Positions 8,575 through 17,516 of a DNA stretch of 64,000 nucleotides are shown one piece after another. The stretch is taken from contig CACHEF010000004.1 in the NCBI GenBank assembly GCA_902578775.1, positions 1-64,000 on the forward strand, given 5' to 3'. The translations under genes were made by a program, and so were the position numbers. Source of the DNA: an uncultured Pelagibacteraceae bacterium. Lineage in GTDB: Bacteria > Pseudomonadota > Alphaproteobacteria > Pelagibacterales > Pelagibacteraceae. Below the pieces are notes generated by a model. That model worked only from the letters and a program-made list of their open reading frames with translations, made no database searches and was not told the DNA's origin. How positions within the stretch are numbered: the stretch's first letter is position 1; each line of letters opens with the position of its first letter.

Positions 8575-9411
8575 TTATGATTTTTTTTCTCTAACGGGAT
8601 CAGCCTCAAAAACACCTAGAACATGAAAATCTTGACAATGAAGACCCAGCTCTTCTAATGATTTTTGAACTTTTTTATCTTCAATATGTCCATCAAGATC
8701 ACATAAAAAAAAGAATGAATCAAAAGAATTTTTTTCTGGATAACTTTGTAACTTAGTTAAATTTACTCCATTAATTGCGAAACCACCTAAAGATTGATAA
8801 AGAGCTGCAGGTTTACTTTTAAGTTTAAATAAAAAAGAAGTAATATATTTTTTTTTTTTATATTCTGGTTGTATCAAATCTTTTCCCATAACTAAAAATC
8901 TAGTTAAATTTCCAGGTTCATTTTCAATATTCTTTTCAAGAATTTCTAATCCATAGGTTTTAGCACTCAAAGTAGAGGCAATTGCTGCATCATATTTATT
9001 CTTGTTTCTTGAAATCATTTCTGCTGAACCAGCTGTGTCAGCCCTAACATGTTCTATAAGATTATTTTTTTTAATAAACATAGAGCATTGAGACAATGCT
9101 TGAGCATGAGAGAATACATTTTTTATATCTGTAATCTTAGCACCTGGTTGGCCTAATAAATTATGCTCAATTTTCTGAAAATATTCAGAATAAATATTCA
9201 AACGATATTTAAAAATTAGATACTCAATTCCAATATTTCCAGTAATTCTATTAGACTCAGGAATTACAATTTTTGAATTTTTATCATTTGAAGCCTTTAA
9301 AAAACATTCATCAAATGTTTTACATGGAATAATTTTTGCATTTGGGTAAATTGCGAGAGATGCTAAATGAGAATATGCTCCATAAATACCTTGAAAGTAA
9401 ATTTTATTCAT
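8575..9411 (-). CDS. pheA: Prephenate dehydratase
   Basis: Converts prephenate to phenylpyruvate, the committed step to phenylalanine. The 278 aa protein starts with the dehydratase signature YFQGIYGAYSHLA, has IPESNRITGNIG (family IPIENS), the catalytic NLTRFLVMGKD-type block, and a C-terminal ACT regulatory domain (SFLFKLKSKPAALYQSLGGFAINGVNLTKLQSYP) that binds Phe as feedback inhibitor in relatives. There is no chorismate mutase domain, as usual in alphaproteobacteria. It is 2 nt downstream of kdsB and likely co-transcribed. Confidence 0.95.
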   Translation of the reverse strand: MNKIYFQGIYGAYSHLASLAIYPNAKIIPCKTFDECFLKASNDKNSKIVIPESNRITGNIGIEYLIFKYRLNIYSEYFQKIEHNLLGQPGAKITDIKNVFSHAQALSQCSMFIKKNNLIEHVRADTAGSAEMISRNKNKYDAAIASTLSAKTYGLEILEKNIENEPGNLTRFLVMGKDLIQPEYKKKKYITSFLFKLKSKPAALYQSLGGFAINGVNLTKLQSYPEKNSFDSFFFLCDLDGHIEDKKVQKSLEELGLHCQDFHVLGVFEADPVREKKS

Positions 9412-9413
9412 AA

Positions 9414-10148
9414 CTATATATATTTCATTATTTTTTTTATAGCTATATAATCCTCTTCAGTATCTACACCTATTGGAGATCGATTGGCGAGGGCTACATT
9501 AATATTTATATTGTTATCTAAAGCTCTCAATTGTTCTAATTTATTCTCTAACTCATTCTTAGATTGCTTTAATGAGACAAATTTTTTTAATGTAGCTATC
9601 TCAAAGCAATATATTCCTATATGATGACAAAAATCATCTTTATTTTGTCCTTTTAAATTTCTAACAAAACTTTGAGCTATAGGAAAAGAATTTTTATTAA
9701 ATGATTCTCCAATTTTTACTTTAACTATATTTTCATTATTATACATTTCTTCACTATGAATCTTTGCGGCTAAAGTGCCAATTTTTGATGTATTGATCCT
9801 CATCTTATTATGAAGGACTTTTATATCATCTAAGTCAATATCGGGCTCATCTCCTTGTATATTCATAACATAATGAATATCTTTTTTGTTTAATAAAGTA
9901 AGGGCTTCATAAATTCTATCAGTACCAGTTTTATGATTTTTAGAGGTTAAAATTACATTTCCCCCATTACTTTTAACATCGTCTACTATTTCTTGATCCT
10001 CAGTAGCCACTATAACTTCTCCTATCTCAGCACTTTCAGCCTTTTTAAATACATGTGAAATTATAGATCTACCGTTAATTTTAAGTAAAGGTTTACCTGG
10101 CAATCTCGTAGCTGACATTCTAGAAGGTATAATTATTAATGTTTTCAT
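9414..10148 (-). CDS. kdsB: 3-deoxy-manno-octulosonate cytidylyltransferase (CMP-Kdo synthetase)
   Basis: Activates Kdo with CTP for transfer to lipid A. The 244 aa protein has the nucleotidyltransferase start IIPSRMSATRLPGKPL (residues 6-21), VIVATEDQEI, the NIQGDEPDID motif, HHIGIYCF, and the family ending LEQLRALDNNININV...GVDTEEDY. All fit KdsB. Together with kdsD and lptC-lptB further right it shows that the cell makes and exports Kdo-containing LPS. It is the first gene of the kdsB-pheA pair. Confidence 0.96.
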   Translation of the reverse strand: MKTLIIIPSRMSATRLPGKPLLKINGRSIISHVFKKAESAEIGEVIVATEDQEIVDDVKSNGGNVILTSKNHKTGTDRIYEALTLLNKKDIHYVMNIQGDEPDIDLDDIKVLHNKMRINTSKIGTLAAKIHSEEMYNNENIVKVKIGESFNKNSFPIAQSFVRNLKGQNKDDFCHHIGIYCFEIATLKKFVSLKQSKNELENKLEQLRALDNNININVALANRSPIGVDTEEDYIAIKKIMKYI

Positions 10149-10255
10149 AGGTTATTTATATTTATTTAGATTATAAATAGAGGCAAAATTGTACAGTAAA
10201 ATATAAGAATTTTTGAAATATTAATGTTATAGGTTCTTTAAATAAGTTATCAAAA

Positions 10256-10798
10256 ATGGATTCATTTGAAATTAACAAAATTGTTGCTGCAATTCTTTTG
10301 GTTGCATTACTAGTTATTGGAATTGGGAAAGTTTCTAATATAATATTTTATGTGGAAAAACCTGAAAAGCCAAGTTACGTCGTAGAAGTTGAGCAAGTTG
10401 CTACAAATAGCACTGAGCCAGCATCTGAAACAACTGAACAAAAAATTGATATTGATGCATTAATGGCTATGGGAGATATAGCTACGGGAGAAAAAGTTTT
10501 TAAAAAATGTGCTGCTTGTCATTCAATTATCAAAGGCGGCAAAAATAATATTGGACCAGCGTTATATAATGTTGTCGGTAGACGAGTTGGCTCCATAAGT
10601 GATTATAAATATTCTAAAGCTCTTTCTGAATACGACAAGAATTGGACAATAGAAGAATTAAATGGTTACTTAATAAAACCAGCCAAATGGATTAAAGGAA
10701 CTAAAATGGCATTTGCTGGATTGAGAAAAGAGAAAGATAGAGCTTCAGTAATCAAATATCTCAATCAAAATACAGACAACCCACTTCAGTTACCTTAA
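10256..10798 (+). CDS. Membrane-anchored class I cytochrome c (CycM/c552-like)
   Basis: A 180 aa electron carrier: an N-terminal hydrophobic anchor (about 9-32), a Glu/Thr/Ser-rich linker, then one class I cytochrome c domain with heme motif CAACH (85-89), NNIGPALYNVVGRRVG, YSKALSEY and the Met ligand region KGTKMAFAGL. The layout resembles alphaproteobacterial CycM/c552, which passes electrons from the bc1 complex to the terminal oxidase in the periplasm. The uncleaved-looking anchor suggests it stays membrane bound. It converges on argF, overlapping it by 9 nt. Confidence 0.9.
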   Translation: MDSFEINKIVAAILLVALLVIGIGKVSNIIFYVEKPEKPSYVVEVEQVATNSTEPASETTEQKIDIDALMAMGDIATGEKVFKKCAACHSIIKGGKNNIGPALYNVVGRRVGSISDYKYSKALSEYDKNWTIEELNGYLIKPAKWIKGTKMAFAGLRKEKDRASVIKYLNQNTDNPLQLP

Positions 10799-11719
10799 TT
10801 TTCCAAAACAATATAACAATATGCTTTTTTGCACATGAACTCTATTAATGGCCTGCAACCATACTTTTGAATTTTTACTTCTAAAAACAATATCATCTAC
10901 CTCAGACCCTCTGGGTAAACAATGTAAAAAAACACAATTTTTTTTCGCATAACTCATTAGTTTTTCGCTTACTTTAAATTTTTTAAAATGATTTATTTTA
11001 TTAATCTTATTTACTTTGTCATTAATAGATATAACCTTATCTGAAAATATTACATCTGCATTCATTGCTGCTTTTTTTACATCGTGAAAAATATTAATTT
11101 TTTTATTCTGACTTTTGACCCAATCTAAAATAAATTTTTTAGGTCTATATTTTTTGGGACAACCAATACTTAATTTAAACGAAAACTTTACAGATGCAGC
11201 TATCAAACTATTGAGCACGTTATTTGAGTCACCTATCCAAGTAATATTTAATTTTGAAATTGGTTTTTTTTTAATTTCTTCAACAGTAAATACATCTGAT
11301 AAAACTTGGGTTGGATGTGAACATGGAGATAAACCATTAATAATGGGTATAGTTAAATATTTTTTGAAGTTGTCCAATTTTTCATTACTATCGGTTCTCA
11401 ACATAAAACCATCTCCATAACTAGAGAGAATTTTTGCAGTATCTTCCAGGGATTCTCCACCTTCTCCAAGATGCAATTCATTAGATCGTAATGTAATTGT
11501 TCCACCACCTAATTGTTTAATCGCAAGGTAAAAACTCAATCTTGTTCGTAAGCTTGATTTTTCAAACATTTGGATCAACAATTTACCTTTTAAGGGAATA
11601 TCTTTATCTGGTTGTAAAGTGCTTAATTTTAGTCTTTTTTGTTTTCTTTTTTTTGCGTCTGTTAATATTTTTCTAAGATCTTTTGATGAAATATCTTTAA
11701 TATTAATAAAATGTTTCAT
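10790..11719 (-). CDS. argF: Ornithine carbamoyltransferase
   Basis: Makes citrulline from ornithine and carbamoyl phosphate. The 309 aa protein has the carbamoyl phosphate loop SLRTRLSF (family SxRTR), an N-terminal FINIKDISSKDL block, the ornithine-binding region after GLSPCSHPTQVLSD, WIGDSNNVLNSL, and the HCLPRG loop near the C-terminus. It follows argD by 4 nt, so argD and argF form one operon. The 3' end overlaps the cytochrome c gene. Confidence 0.97.
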   Translation of the reverse strand: MKHFINIKDISSKDLRKILTDAKKRKQKRLKLSTLQPDKDIPLKGKLLIQMFEKSSLRTRLSFYLAIKQLGGGTITLRSNELHLGEGGESLEDTAKILSSYGDGFMLRTDSNEKLDNFKKYLTIPIINGLSPCSHPTQVLSDVFTVEEIKKKPISKLNITWIGDSNNVLNSLIAASVKFSFKLSIGCPKKYRPKKFILDWVKSQNKKINIFHDVKKAAMNADVIFSDKVISINDKVNKINKINHFKKFKVSEKLMSYAKKNCVFLHCLPRGSEVDDIVFRSKNSKVWLQAINRVHVQKSILLYCFGKLR

Positions 11720-11723
11720 TTAA

Positions 11724-12887
11724 TTAGTAACTAGAACAAACTTTATTTAATATTTTTAAAGCCATATCAAGTTCAGTTTTTTTTACATTAAGTGGTGGTA
11801 AAATTCTTACTACATTTTCTGCAGCTCTAATTGTGAGCATTTTATAATCCATCAACTTCTTTATAAATTTTGTTTGATCCTTATATAATTGTAATCCTAT
11901 TAAAAAACCTCTTCCTCTAACCTCTTTAATTATATTTGGATATTTTTTTTGAATATTATTTAGTTGAGCAAGGAAATATTTTGAATTTTTTTTTACATTA
12001 TTTAAAAAACTTTTCTTAGAGATAATATCAAAAACAGTATTTCCTATTTGCATTGCCAAAGGATTACCCCCAAAAGTCGACCCATGTGTACCGGCTATCA
12101 TGCCCGATGCAACTTTTTTATTCATTAAAACTGCACCTATTGGAAAACCTCCACCAATACCTTTCGCAATTGGAACAATATCAGGTTTAACTTTCGATTT
12201 TTCGAAAGCAAAAAAATCCCCTGATCTACCAATTCCGCACTGAACCTCATCTAAAATAAGTAATATTTTTTTTTTATTACATAGTTTTCTTAAACCTTTT
12301 AAACACCAATCGGGTATAACTTTAATTCCACCTTCTCCCATAATAGTTTCAACCATAATTGCTGCTGTATTCTTAGTAATCTTTTTCTTTAAAGACTTGT
12401 GATCACCAAACTTAAAATGATCAAATCCCAAAACTTTGGGACCAAATCCTTCTGTCATTTTTTTACTTCCACTAGCATAAATGGCCGCAATAGTTCTACC
12501 GTGGAAAGAATTTTTAATGCATAAAATTCGATTTTTTTTAGGCTTACCTATGGAATAAAAATACCTTCTAGCCACTTTAATTGCAGCTTCAGTTGCCTCA
12601 GCACCACTGTTTTGAAACATTACATAATCTGCAAATGTATTTTGTGCAATTTTTTTTGCTAATCTTTCTCCTTCTGGAATAATAAATGCATTAGACACAT
12701 GCCAGATTTTTTTAGATTGATTTCTTAATGTTTTAATTAATTTTGGGTTTGCATGTCCTAAGGAATTAACTGCTATACCCTGAACGAAATCTAAATATTT
12801 TTCTCCTTTGGTTGAGAATAAAAAACTACCTTTACCTCTAATAAAAGCAATTTTTTTTCGTCTATAATTTTTAGTAAGAAAACTCAT
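11724..12887 (-). CDS. argD: Acetylornithine aminotransferase
   Basis: PLP-dependent transaminase of arginine synthesis; in many bacteria the same enzyme also serves the succinyl-DAP step of lysine synthesis, which would fit dapD/dapE elsewhere in the window (inference). The 387 aa protein shows the class III aminotransferase features FQNSGAEATEAAIKVAR, FHGRTIAA, the DEVQCGIGRSG motif and the PLP lysine in PIAKGIGGG, then GSTFGGNPLA. It heads the argD-argF operon and is divergent from gcrA. Confidence 0.95.
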   Translation of the reverse strand: MSFLTKNYRRKKIAFIRGKGSFLFSTKGEKYLDFVQGIAVNSLGHANPKLIKTLRNQSKKIWHVSNAFIIPEGERLAKKIAQNTFADYVMFQNSGAEATEAAIKVARRYFYSIGKPKKNRILCIKNSFHGRTIAAIYASGSKKMTEGFGPKVLGFDHFKFGDHKSLKKKITKNTAAIMVETIMGEGGIKVIPDWCLKGLRKLCNKKKILLILDEVQCGIGRSGDFFAFEKSKVKPDIVPIAKGIGGGFPIGAVLMNKKVASGMIAGTHGSTFGGNPLAMQIGNTVFDIISKKSFLNNVKKNSKYFLAQLNNIQKKYPNIIKEVRGRGFLIGLQLYKDQTKFIKKLMDYKMLTIRAAENVVRILPPLNVKKTELDMALKILNKVCSSY

Positions 12888-13069
12888 ATTAAGTTTTATT
12901 ATTTAATTGATTTAAATTAAATTAGATAGATTCAATTATCGATTGAAAAATATTAAATTGATTCTTAAATAATGTTGATAAGTGCCAATAATTTCTTGTT
13001 ATTATTAAAATAATAACACTATATTGTGTTTATAAATAAATTATATACATTATATAGATATTGATAGTT
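12888..13069. promoter_or_regulatory. Divergent control region between argD and gcrA
   Basis: About 180 nt without a gene. It contains two GANTC sites (12929-12933 and 12960-12964), the methylation target of CcrM that GcrA recognises in other alphaproteobacteria, and a 9-bp inverted repeat GTTATTATT-AA-AATAATAAC (12998-13017). The region is otherwise very A+T-rich with several TATAAT-like strings, so I cannot pick single promoters. Confidence 0.4.
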
Positions 13070-13564
13070 ATGAGTTGGACAGATGAAAAAGTCGCCAAAC
13101 TAAAAGAATTATGGGGTAAAGGGAATACTGCTAGTCAAATTGCTGAAATTATTGGTGGAATTAGTAGGAACGCCGTAATTGGTAAAGCTCATAGACTAAA
13201 TTTATCAGCAAAAATAAAAACTAGAACAGCAACATCAAACAAAAGCTTTGAAAATTCTATTGAGCAAAATAATAATAAATTCAAAAGAAGTAGAAAAAGT
13301 AGATTTAAATCATTAATCATCGAAAAAGACTTTGAACCAGAAAATCCAAAACATTTAGAAGAATTAGATGAGAGCTTGTGTAAGTGGCCTATTGGACACC
13401 CCGATGAAAAAAATTTTTATTTTTGTGGTAGATCCTCTTTGAAGGATTTTTCATATTGTAAATTACATTTACTTTACGCATATCAGCCTAAAGGCAAAAA
13501 AGAAGATGTGAGTGATAAAGAGGAAGATTCAGAAATTATTGAAAAGAAAATTCAATCTGTTTAA
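13070..13564 (+). CDS. gcrA: Cell cycle regulator GcrA
   Basis: GcrA is a sigma-70 co-activator of alphaproteobacteria that reads CcrM-methylated GANTC sites. The N-terminal DNA-binding helix set is typical (MSWTDEKVAKLKELW, SASQIAEIIGG-like TASQIAEIIGGISRNAV and IGKAHRLNLSAK), followed by a basic linker and the C-terminal zinc-type region CKWPIGHPDEKNFYFCG...SYCKLHL. The ATG at 13070 gives the canonical MSWTDE start; the track's TTG at 13061 adds three residues and is unlikely. The protein has 164 aa. Confidence 0.95.
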   Translation: MSWTDEKVAKLKELWGKGNTASQIAEIIGGISRNAVIGKAHRLNLSAKIKTRTATSNKSFENSIEQNNNKFKRSRKSRFKSLIIEKDFEPENPKHLEELDESLCKWPIGHPDEKNFYFCGRSSLKDFSYCKLHLLYAYQPKGKKEDVSDKEEDSEIIEKKIQSV

Positions 13565-14542
13565 TTAAGATTTTGTAATCTCATTAGAAGTATATTTTTC
13601 AGTAGAAAATTGACCACCTTCGCGCCACATATAAGCATACTTTTTTACTTCATCATTAAAATACCTTTTGCTGGGTATGCCAATTTCAGAATTGCTTCTA
13701 AATTTTCCAGTTAAAATATTATCATATTTCAGAAGTCTCAATTGATCCTCTGTTAAAAGAGGATTTGGTAATAATTGAAAGATTTTTGCAGATAGAAATG
13801 CGATTGGTAATGGCATTGGAAGAAGTAATCTTTTTTTATTAATTAATTTTAAAAGTCTTTGAACGATTTCTTTGAGAGAAATTTGCTCTGGGCCAACACA
13901 TTCTATTATTTTTGAATTGATACTTTTTGTAACAACACCATAAATTATATCAGATAAATCTGAAACATGGATTGGAGTAAACTTTGTATTTCCAGAATAA
14001 TATAATGGAAAAATTGGAAGTCTACTAAGTAGAGTCATAAAGTTAGTAGTAAAATTATCATCTACAGAATAAACAACTGAAGGTCTTAAAATTGTTGCAA
14101 TCGGAAAACTATTATAAATTTTTTTTTCTCCTTCAAGTTTACTTTTTGCATAATTACTGTCTACGGCTTCATTTATTCCAAGAGCTGATACATGGATAAG
14201 ATTTTTTAATTTATATTCTCTCGACAATTTTGCAATTAAAGATGGGAATAGTGTATGAATATTATAAAAGGTATTACCTTTTTTCTTTTCAAATAAAATT
14301 CCAATTAGATTTATGCAAACATCAGATTTAGAAAAAAGATCTCTCAATTTTTGCTCATCATAAATATTTGCTTCAACTATATCTATATAACCAGCGTTTC
14401 CTTGAGTTTTAATAATATAACTTTTTTGATGGATATTTCTTGTTACAACAGTGACTCTTATATTGTTTTTTGTTAATTTTCTTATTAGATGTCTTCCAAT
14501 TTGACCGCTACCACCAAATATTAGACAATTTTTAGGTTTCAT
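13565..14542 (-). CDS. NDUFA9-like NAD(P)-binding protein (atypical short-chain dehydrogenase)
   Basis: A 325 aa extended/atypical SDR protein. It has the N-terminal dinucleotide motif FGGSGQIGRHL (about 9-19), an INLIGILFE segment, HVSALGINEAVDSNYAKSKLEGE with the Tyr-x3-Lys pair, and RPSVVYSVDDNF. This pattern matches the complex I NDUFA9 subunit/assembly family found in alphaproteobacteria and mitochondria. It converges on gcrA with no gap and is divergent from the RNase D-like gene. Whether it acts with respiratory complex I here is inferred from the family. Confidence 0.85.
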   Translation of the reverse strand: MKPKNCLIFGGSGQIGRHLIRKLTKNNIRVTVVTRNIHQKSYIIKTQGNAGYIDIVEANIYDEQKLRDLFSKSDVCINLIGILFEKKKGNTFYNIHTLFPSLIAKLSREYKLKNLIHVSALGINEAVDSNYAKSKLEGEKKIYNSFPIATILRPSVVYSVDDNFTTNFMTLLSRLPIFPLYYSGNTKFTPIHVSDLSDIIYGVVTKSINSKIIECVGPEQISLKEIVQRLLKLINKKRLLLPMPLPIAFLSAKIFQLLPNPLLTEDQLRLLKYDNILTGKFRSNSEIGIPSKRYFNDEVKKYAYMWREGGQFSTEKYTSNEITKS

Positions 14543-14559
14543 ATATAAATAATTAAAAA

Positions 14560-15171
14560 ATGAGTATTGATATTAAACTTCACAAAAATGATTTACCAGA
14601 TGATCTAAAATTAGGCAATGTAATTGCAGTTGATGGTGAATTTATGGGTCTAAATGTAAAAAGAGATCCATTATGTCTCATTCAAATTTCAACTGGCAAC
14701 TCCGATGCACACATAATTCAACTTGATAGATCTAGCTACAATGCCCCTAATTTAGTTAGAATATTAGCAGATCATTCTATTACAAAGATTTTTCATTATG
14801 GAAGGGCAGATATGGCTCATATAAAATACTACTTGAAAACTGACACTAATAATATTTTTGATACTAAAATTGCGTCTAAATTAGCAAGATCTTATTCTGA
14901 TAATCATTCTTTAAAAACATTAATTAAAGAATTCATGAATATAGATATTAGCAAACAATTTCAAAGTTCTGATTTTGGTGGTGAACTCACTTCTGCTCAG
15001 CTTAAATATTGTGCTAATGATGTAATTTTTTTACATAAAATTCATGAAGAGTTAACCAAAATTCTTAAAAGAGAAAAAAGAATAGACCTTTACAAAGATT
15101 GTCTGAATTTTCTAAAAACAAGAGTTGATCTCGATCTAGCATTGTTTAAGGATGATATCTGGTCGCATTAA
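14560..15171 (+). CDS. RNase D-like 3'-5' exonuclease (short form)
   Basis: A 203 aa protein consisting only of a DEDDy-type exonuclease domain: Exo I VDGEFMGL (about 26-33), Exo II FHYGRADMAHI and Exo III LKYCANDVIFL with Tyr and Asp. It lacks the C-terminal HRDC domains of full-length RNase D (about 370 aa), as in the short alphaproteobacterial ribonuclease D group. A likely role is tRNA or other RNA 3' trimming. The next gene, kdsD, begins 1 nt after its stop. Confidence 0.9.
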   Translation: MSIDIKLHKNDLPDDLKLGNVIAVDGEFMGLNVKRDPLCLIQISTGNSDAHIIQLDRSSYNAPNLVRILADHSITKIFHYGRADMAHIKYYLKTDTNNIFDTKIASKLARSYSDNHSLKTLIKEFMNIDISKQFQSSDFGGELTSAQLKYCANDVIFLHKIHEELTKILKREKRIDLYKDCLNFLKTRVDLDLALFKDDIWSH

Positions 15172-15172
15172 A

Positions 15173-16138
15173 ATGAAAAAAAATATTTACGAAATTGGTA
15201 ATGATGTTGTCGACTTACAAATAAAAGCTCTAAAAAAATTAAAAAGTGCAATTGATAAATCTTTTTATGAAGCCGTAAAAGCAATCATCAAGTGTAAGTC
15301 AAAAGTGGTTGTTTGTGGTGTAGGAAAAAGTGGAAAAATCGCATCAAAAATATCCTCAACATTATCATCTGTTGGCTGTCCTTCGTTTTCGATTTCAGCT
15401 AATGATTGCTCTCATGGTGACTTAGGAAGAATTACCAATCAAGATCTGTTAATATTAATTAGTTATTCAGGAAATACTGATGAATTAAAAGATTTGATAA
15501 AATATGCAAAAAGTAACAAAATTAATTTAATAGGAATCGTTTCAAATCGAGAGTCATTTTTATTTAAGTCAGCAAATATTAAGTTATTAATACCCAGTGT
15601 TAAAGAATCTGGATTTGGAATTGTACCGACATCAAGCACAACTGCACAATTATGTTTGGGCGACGCATTAGCGATAGCTTCAATGAGTCAAAAGAAATTT
15701 GATAAATTAGATTTTAAAAAATTTCATCCAGGTGGAAATCTTGGAAATAAGTTAAAAACTGCTAATGATGTAATGTTAATAAAGAACAAAATACCTTTTG
15801 TTAATGAAAATGAAATTATGATAAATGCTTTGAAGATATTAAATAAAAAAAAACTTGGTTTTTTAGTAATAGTAAACAATGAAGGCTTAAATACTGGAGT
15901 ATTTACTGATGGTGATTTGAAGAGATTAATGCAGAAAAGAAAATTCATAAATAATTTAAAAATAAAACAATTTATGACAAAAAAACCATATGTTGTTGAA
16001 AAAGATACGTTGGCTAGTGATATTCTTAATCTCATGAATAAAAAAAAAATTACTAATGTATGTGTTTACAGTAAAAAGAATAAAAAAAAGACTATAGGTG
16101 TAATTCATATTCATAACCTTATTAAATTAATCAAATAG
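15173..16138 (+). CDS. kdsD: Arabinose-5-phosphate isomerase (KpsF/KdsD family)
   Basis: Interconverts ribulose-5-P and arabinose-5-P, first step of Kdo synthesis. The protein has an N-terminal SIS domain (VVVCGVGKSGKIASKISSTLSS, about 45-66; LLILISYSGNTDEL; LGDALAIA; FHPGGNLG) and two C-terminal CBS domains (VMLIKNKIPFV..., FMTKKPYVVEKD...). The track ORF starts at 15152 inside the upstream gene; the ATG at 15173 directly after that stop gives 321 aa, the usual size. It leads into lptC-lptB, a common LPS gene order. Confidence 0.95.
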   Translation: MKKNIYEIGNDVVDLQIKALKKLKSAIDKSFYEAVKAIIKCKSKVVVCGVGKSGKIASKISSTLSSVGCPSFSISANDCSHGDLGRITNQDLLILISYSGNTDELKDLIKYAKSNKINLIGIVSNRESFLFKSANIKLLIPSVKESGFGIVPTSSTTAQLCLGDALAIASMSQKKFDKLDFKKFHPGGNLGNKLKTANDVMLIKNKIPFVNENEIMINALKILNKKKLGFLVIVNNEGLNTGVFTDGDLKRLMQKRKFINNLKIKQFMTKKPYVVEKDTLASDILNLMNKKKITNVCVYSKKNKKKTIGVIHIHNLIKLIK

Positions 16139-16145
16139 CTTTTTA

Positions 16146-16727
16146 ATGAAAAGAATTGTTCAATTTACTTTACTTTGTTCAGTCATATTAGCATTGATTA
16201 TTTTTAATAATAAATATTTTTCAAAAAGTGATAAATCTTCTACAAAACAAGTAATAGCAACACCTGATAACCAGTTAGAACAAGTAAGTGAAAATAATCT
16301 TATAAAAAATTTGAAATATGAAATAAATCTGGACCAAAAAAAAAATTATATCATTACTTCAGAATTAAGTGAAATAATTGATTTTAATAACAATGAAATA
16401 GTAAAAATGAAAACAGTAAATGCTATAATAACTGATGAAAAAAAAATACCTTTACTAATTAGATCTGATAATGCTGAATATAATAATTTCAACTATCATA
16501 CTAAATTTAGAGATAATGTTTCAATTGAATATATGAATAATAAAATTTTTTCAGATAAGTTAGATTTAGATATTAAAAATAGTATAGCTAAAATTTACGA
16601 AAATGTTAGATACGTTGGAAACAACGGTATAATTACATCTGATAATATTAGGGTTGATTTAAAAACAAAAAAAATTGATATATACATGAATAATGAAAAT
16701 GATGATGTTAAGATTGAAAAAAATTAA
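16146..16727 (+). CDS. lptC: LptC-like LPS export bridge protein
   Basis: A 193 aa bitopic protein: one N-terminal membrane segment (about 5-20) and then a beta-rich periplasmic domain of the OstA/LptC jellyroll type (LKYEINLDQKKNYIITSELSE, IPLLIRSDNAEYNNFNY, FRDNVSIEYMNNKIFSDKLDLD). It would receive LPS from LptBFG and hand it to the periplasmic bridge. Family-level sequence identity is weak, as usual for LptC, and the call leans on topology and position between kdsD and lptB. No separate lptA lies between it and lptB. Confidence 0.83.
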   Translation: MKRIVQFTLLCSVILALIIFNNKYFSKSDKSSTKQVIATPDNQLEQVSENNLIKNLKYEINLDQKKNYIITSELSEIIDFNNNEIVKMKTVNAIITDEKKIPLLIRSDNAEYNNFNYHTKFRDNVSIEYMNNKIFSDKLDLDIKNSIAKIYENVRYVGNNGIITSDNIRVDLKTKKIDIYMNNENDDVKIEKN

Positions 16728-16729
16728 TT

Positions 16730-17506
16730 ATGTCAAATATAAAAAAATTTAGAATAAAATCATTTAAAAAAAAGGATGTAATTTTAAAGTTGGATAGGCT
16801 TTCTTTCAAATATGGGAGAAAAATAATTTTAGATAATTTGAATTTAGAACTTGGTTATGGTCAAATATTAGGACTTCTTGGGCCAAATGGTGTTGGAAAA
16901 TCAACAATATTTAATTTAATTATAGGCCTATTATCTCCTAGTTACGGATCTGTTATTATTGAGTCTAAAAATATTAATAATTATCCAATTTATCAAAGAA
17001 CTATAGCATTTAAGATTGGTTTTGTTCCACAAAATGGAGGTTATTTTCACGATTTAACTGTATATGAAAATCTTAAAGCAATTGCAGAAATTGTGATTGA
17101 AAATTTAAGTTATCGAGAGGAAAAAATTAATTCTTTAATTTCAAAATTTGAGCTTGACTCAATTAGAGACATTAAAGCTGATTTTTTATCTGGAGGACAA
17201 AAAAAAAAGTTAGTAATAGCCCTTGCATTGCTATCTGATCCTAAAATTCTTTTGTTAGATGAACCATTTGCTGCTCTGGATGTAATGACAATAAAAATTC
17301 TACAAGAAATAATTGTAGATTTACAAAGTGTTAATAATATTTCTATTATTCTATGTGATCACCAAGCTAGAGATCTATTAGCATGTGTTGATACAGCCGT
17401 AATAATTAATAATGGAAAAGTAATTGCTCAAGGGACGCCTGCTGATTTATTACAAAATATTGAAGCTAGAAGAGCTTATTTTGGTGACTCATTCAAAATA
17501 AGTTAA
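16730..17506 (+). CDS. lptB: LPS export ABC transporter ATPase LptB
   Basis: ATPase driving LPS extraction from the inner membrane with LptFG. The 258 aa protein carries Walker A GPNGVGKSTIF, the Q-loop in VPQNGGYFHDLTVYEN, signature FLSGGQKKKLVIALAL, Walker B ILLLDEPFAALD and H-loop CDHQARD. The phrase GGYFHDLTVYENL and the C-terminal ARRAYFGDSFK are typical for LptB. About 20 extra basic residues precede the usual N-terminus. It starts 2 nt after lptC; lptF/lptG are not in the window. Confidence 0.94.
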   Translation: MSNIKKFRIKSFKKKDVILKLDRLSFKYGRKIILDNLNLELGYGQILGLLGPNGVGKSTIFNLIIGLLSPSYGSVIIESKNINNYPIYQRTIAFKIGFVPQNGGYFHDLTVYENLKAIAEIVIENLSYREEKINSLISKFELDSIRDIKADFLSGGQKKKLVIALALLSDPKILLLDEPFAALDVMTIKILQEIIVDLQSVNNISIILCDHQARDLLACVDTAVIINNGKVIAQGTPADLLQNIEARRAYFGDSFKIS

Positions 17507-17516
17507 TTAATTTTTG

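Noticed and set aside
12950-12976. CtrA-like site TTAA...TTAA upstream of gcrA
   Set aside because: The spacing is 8 rather than 7, and TTAA is very frequent in this A+T-rich spacer.
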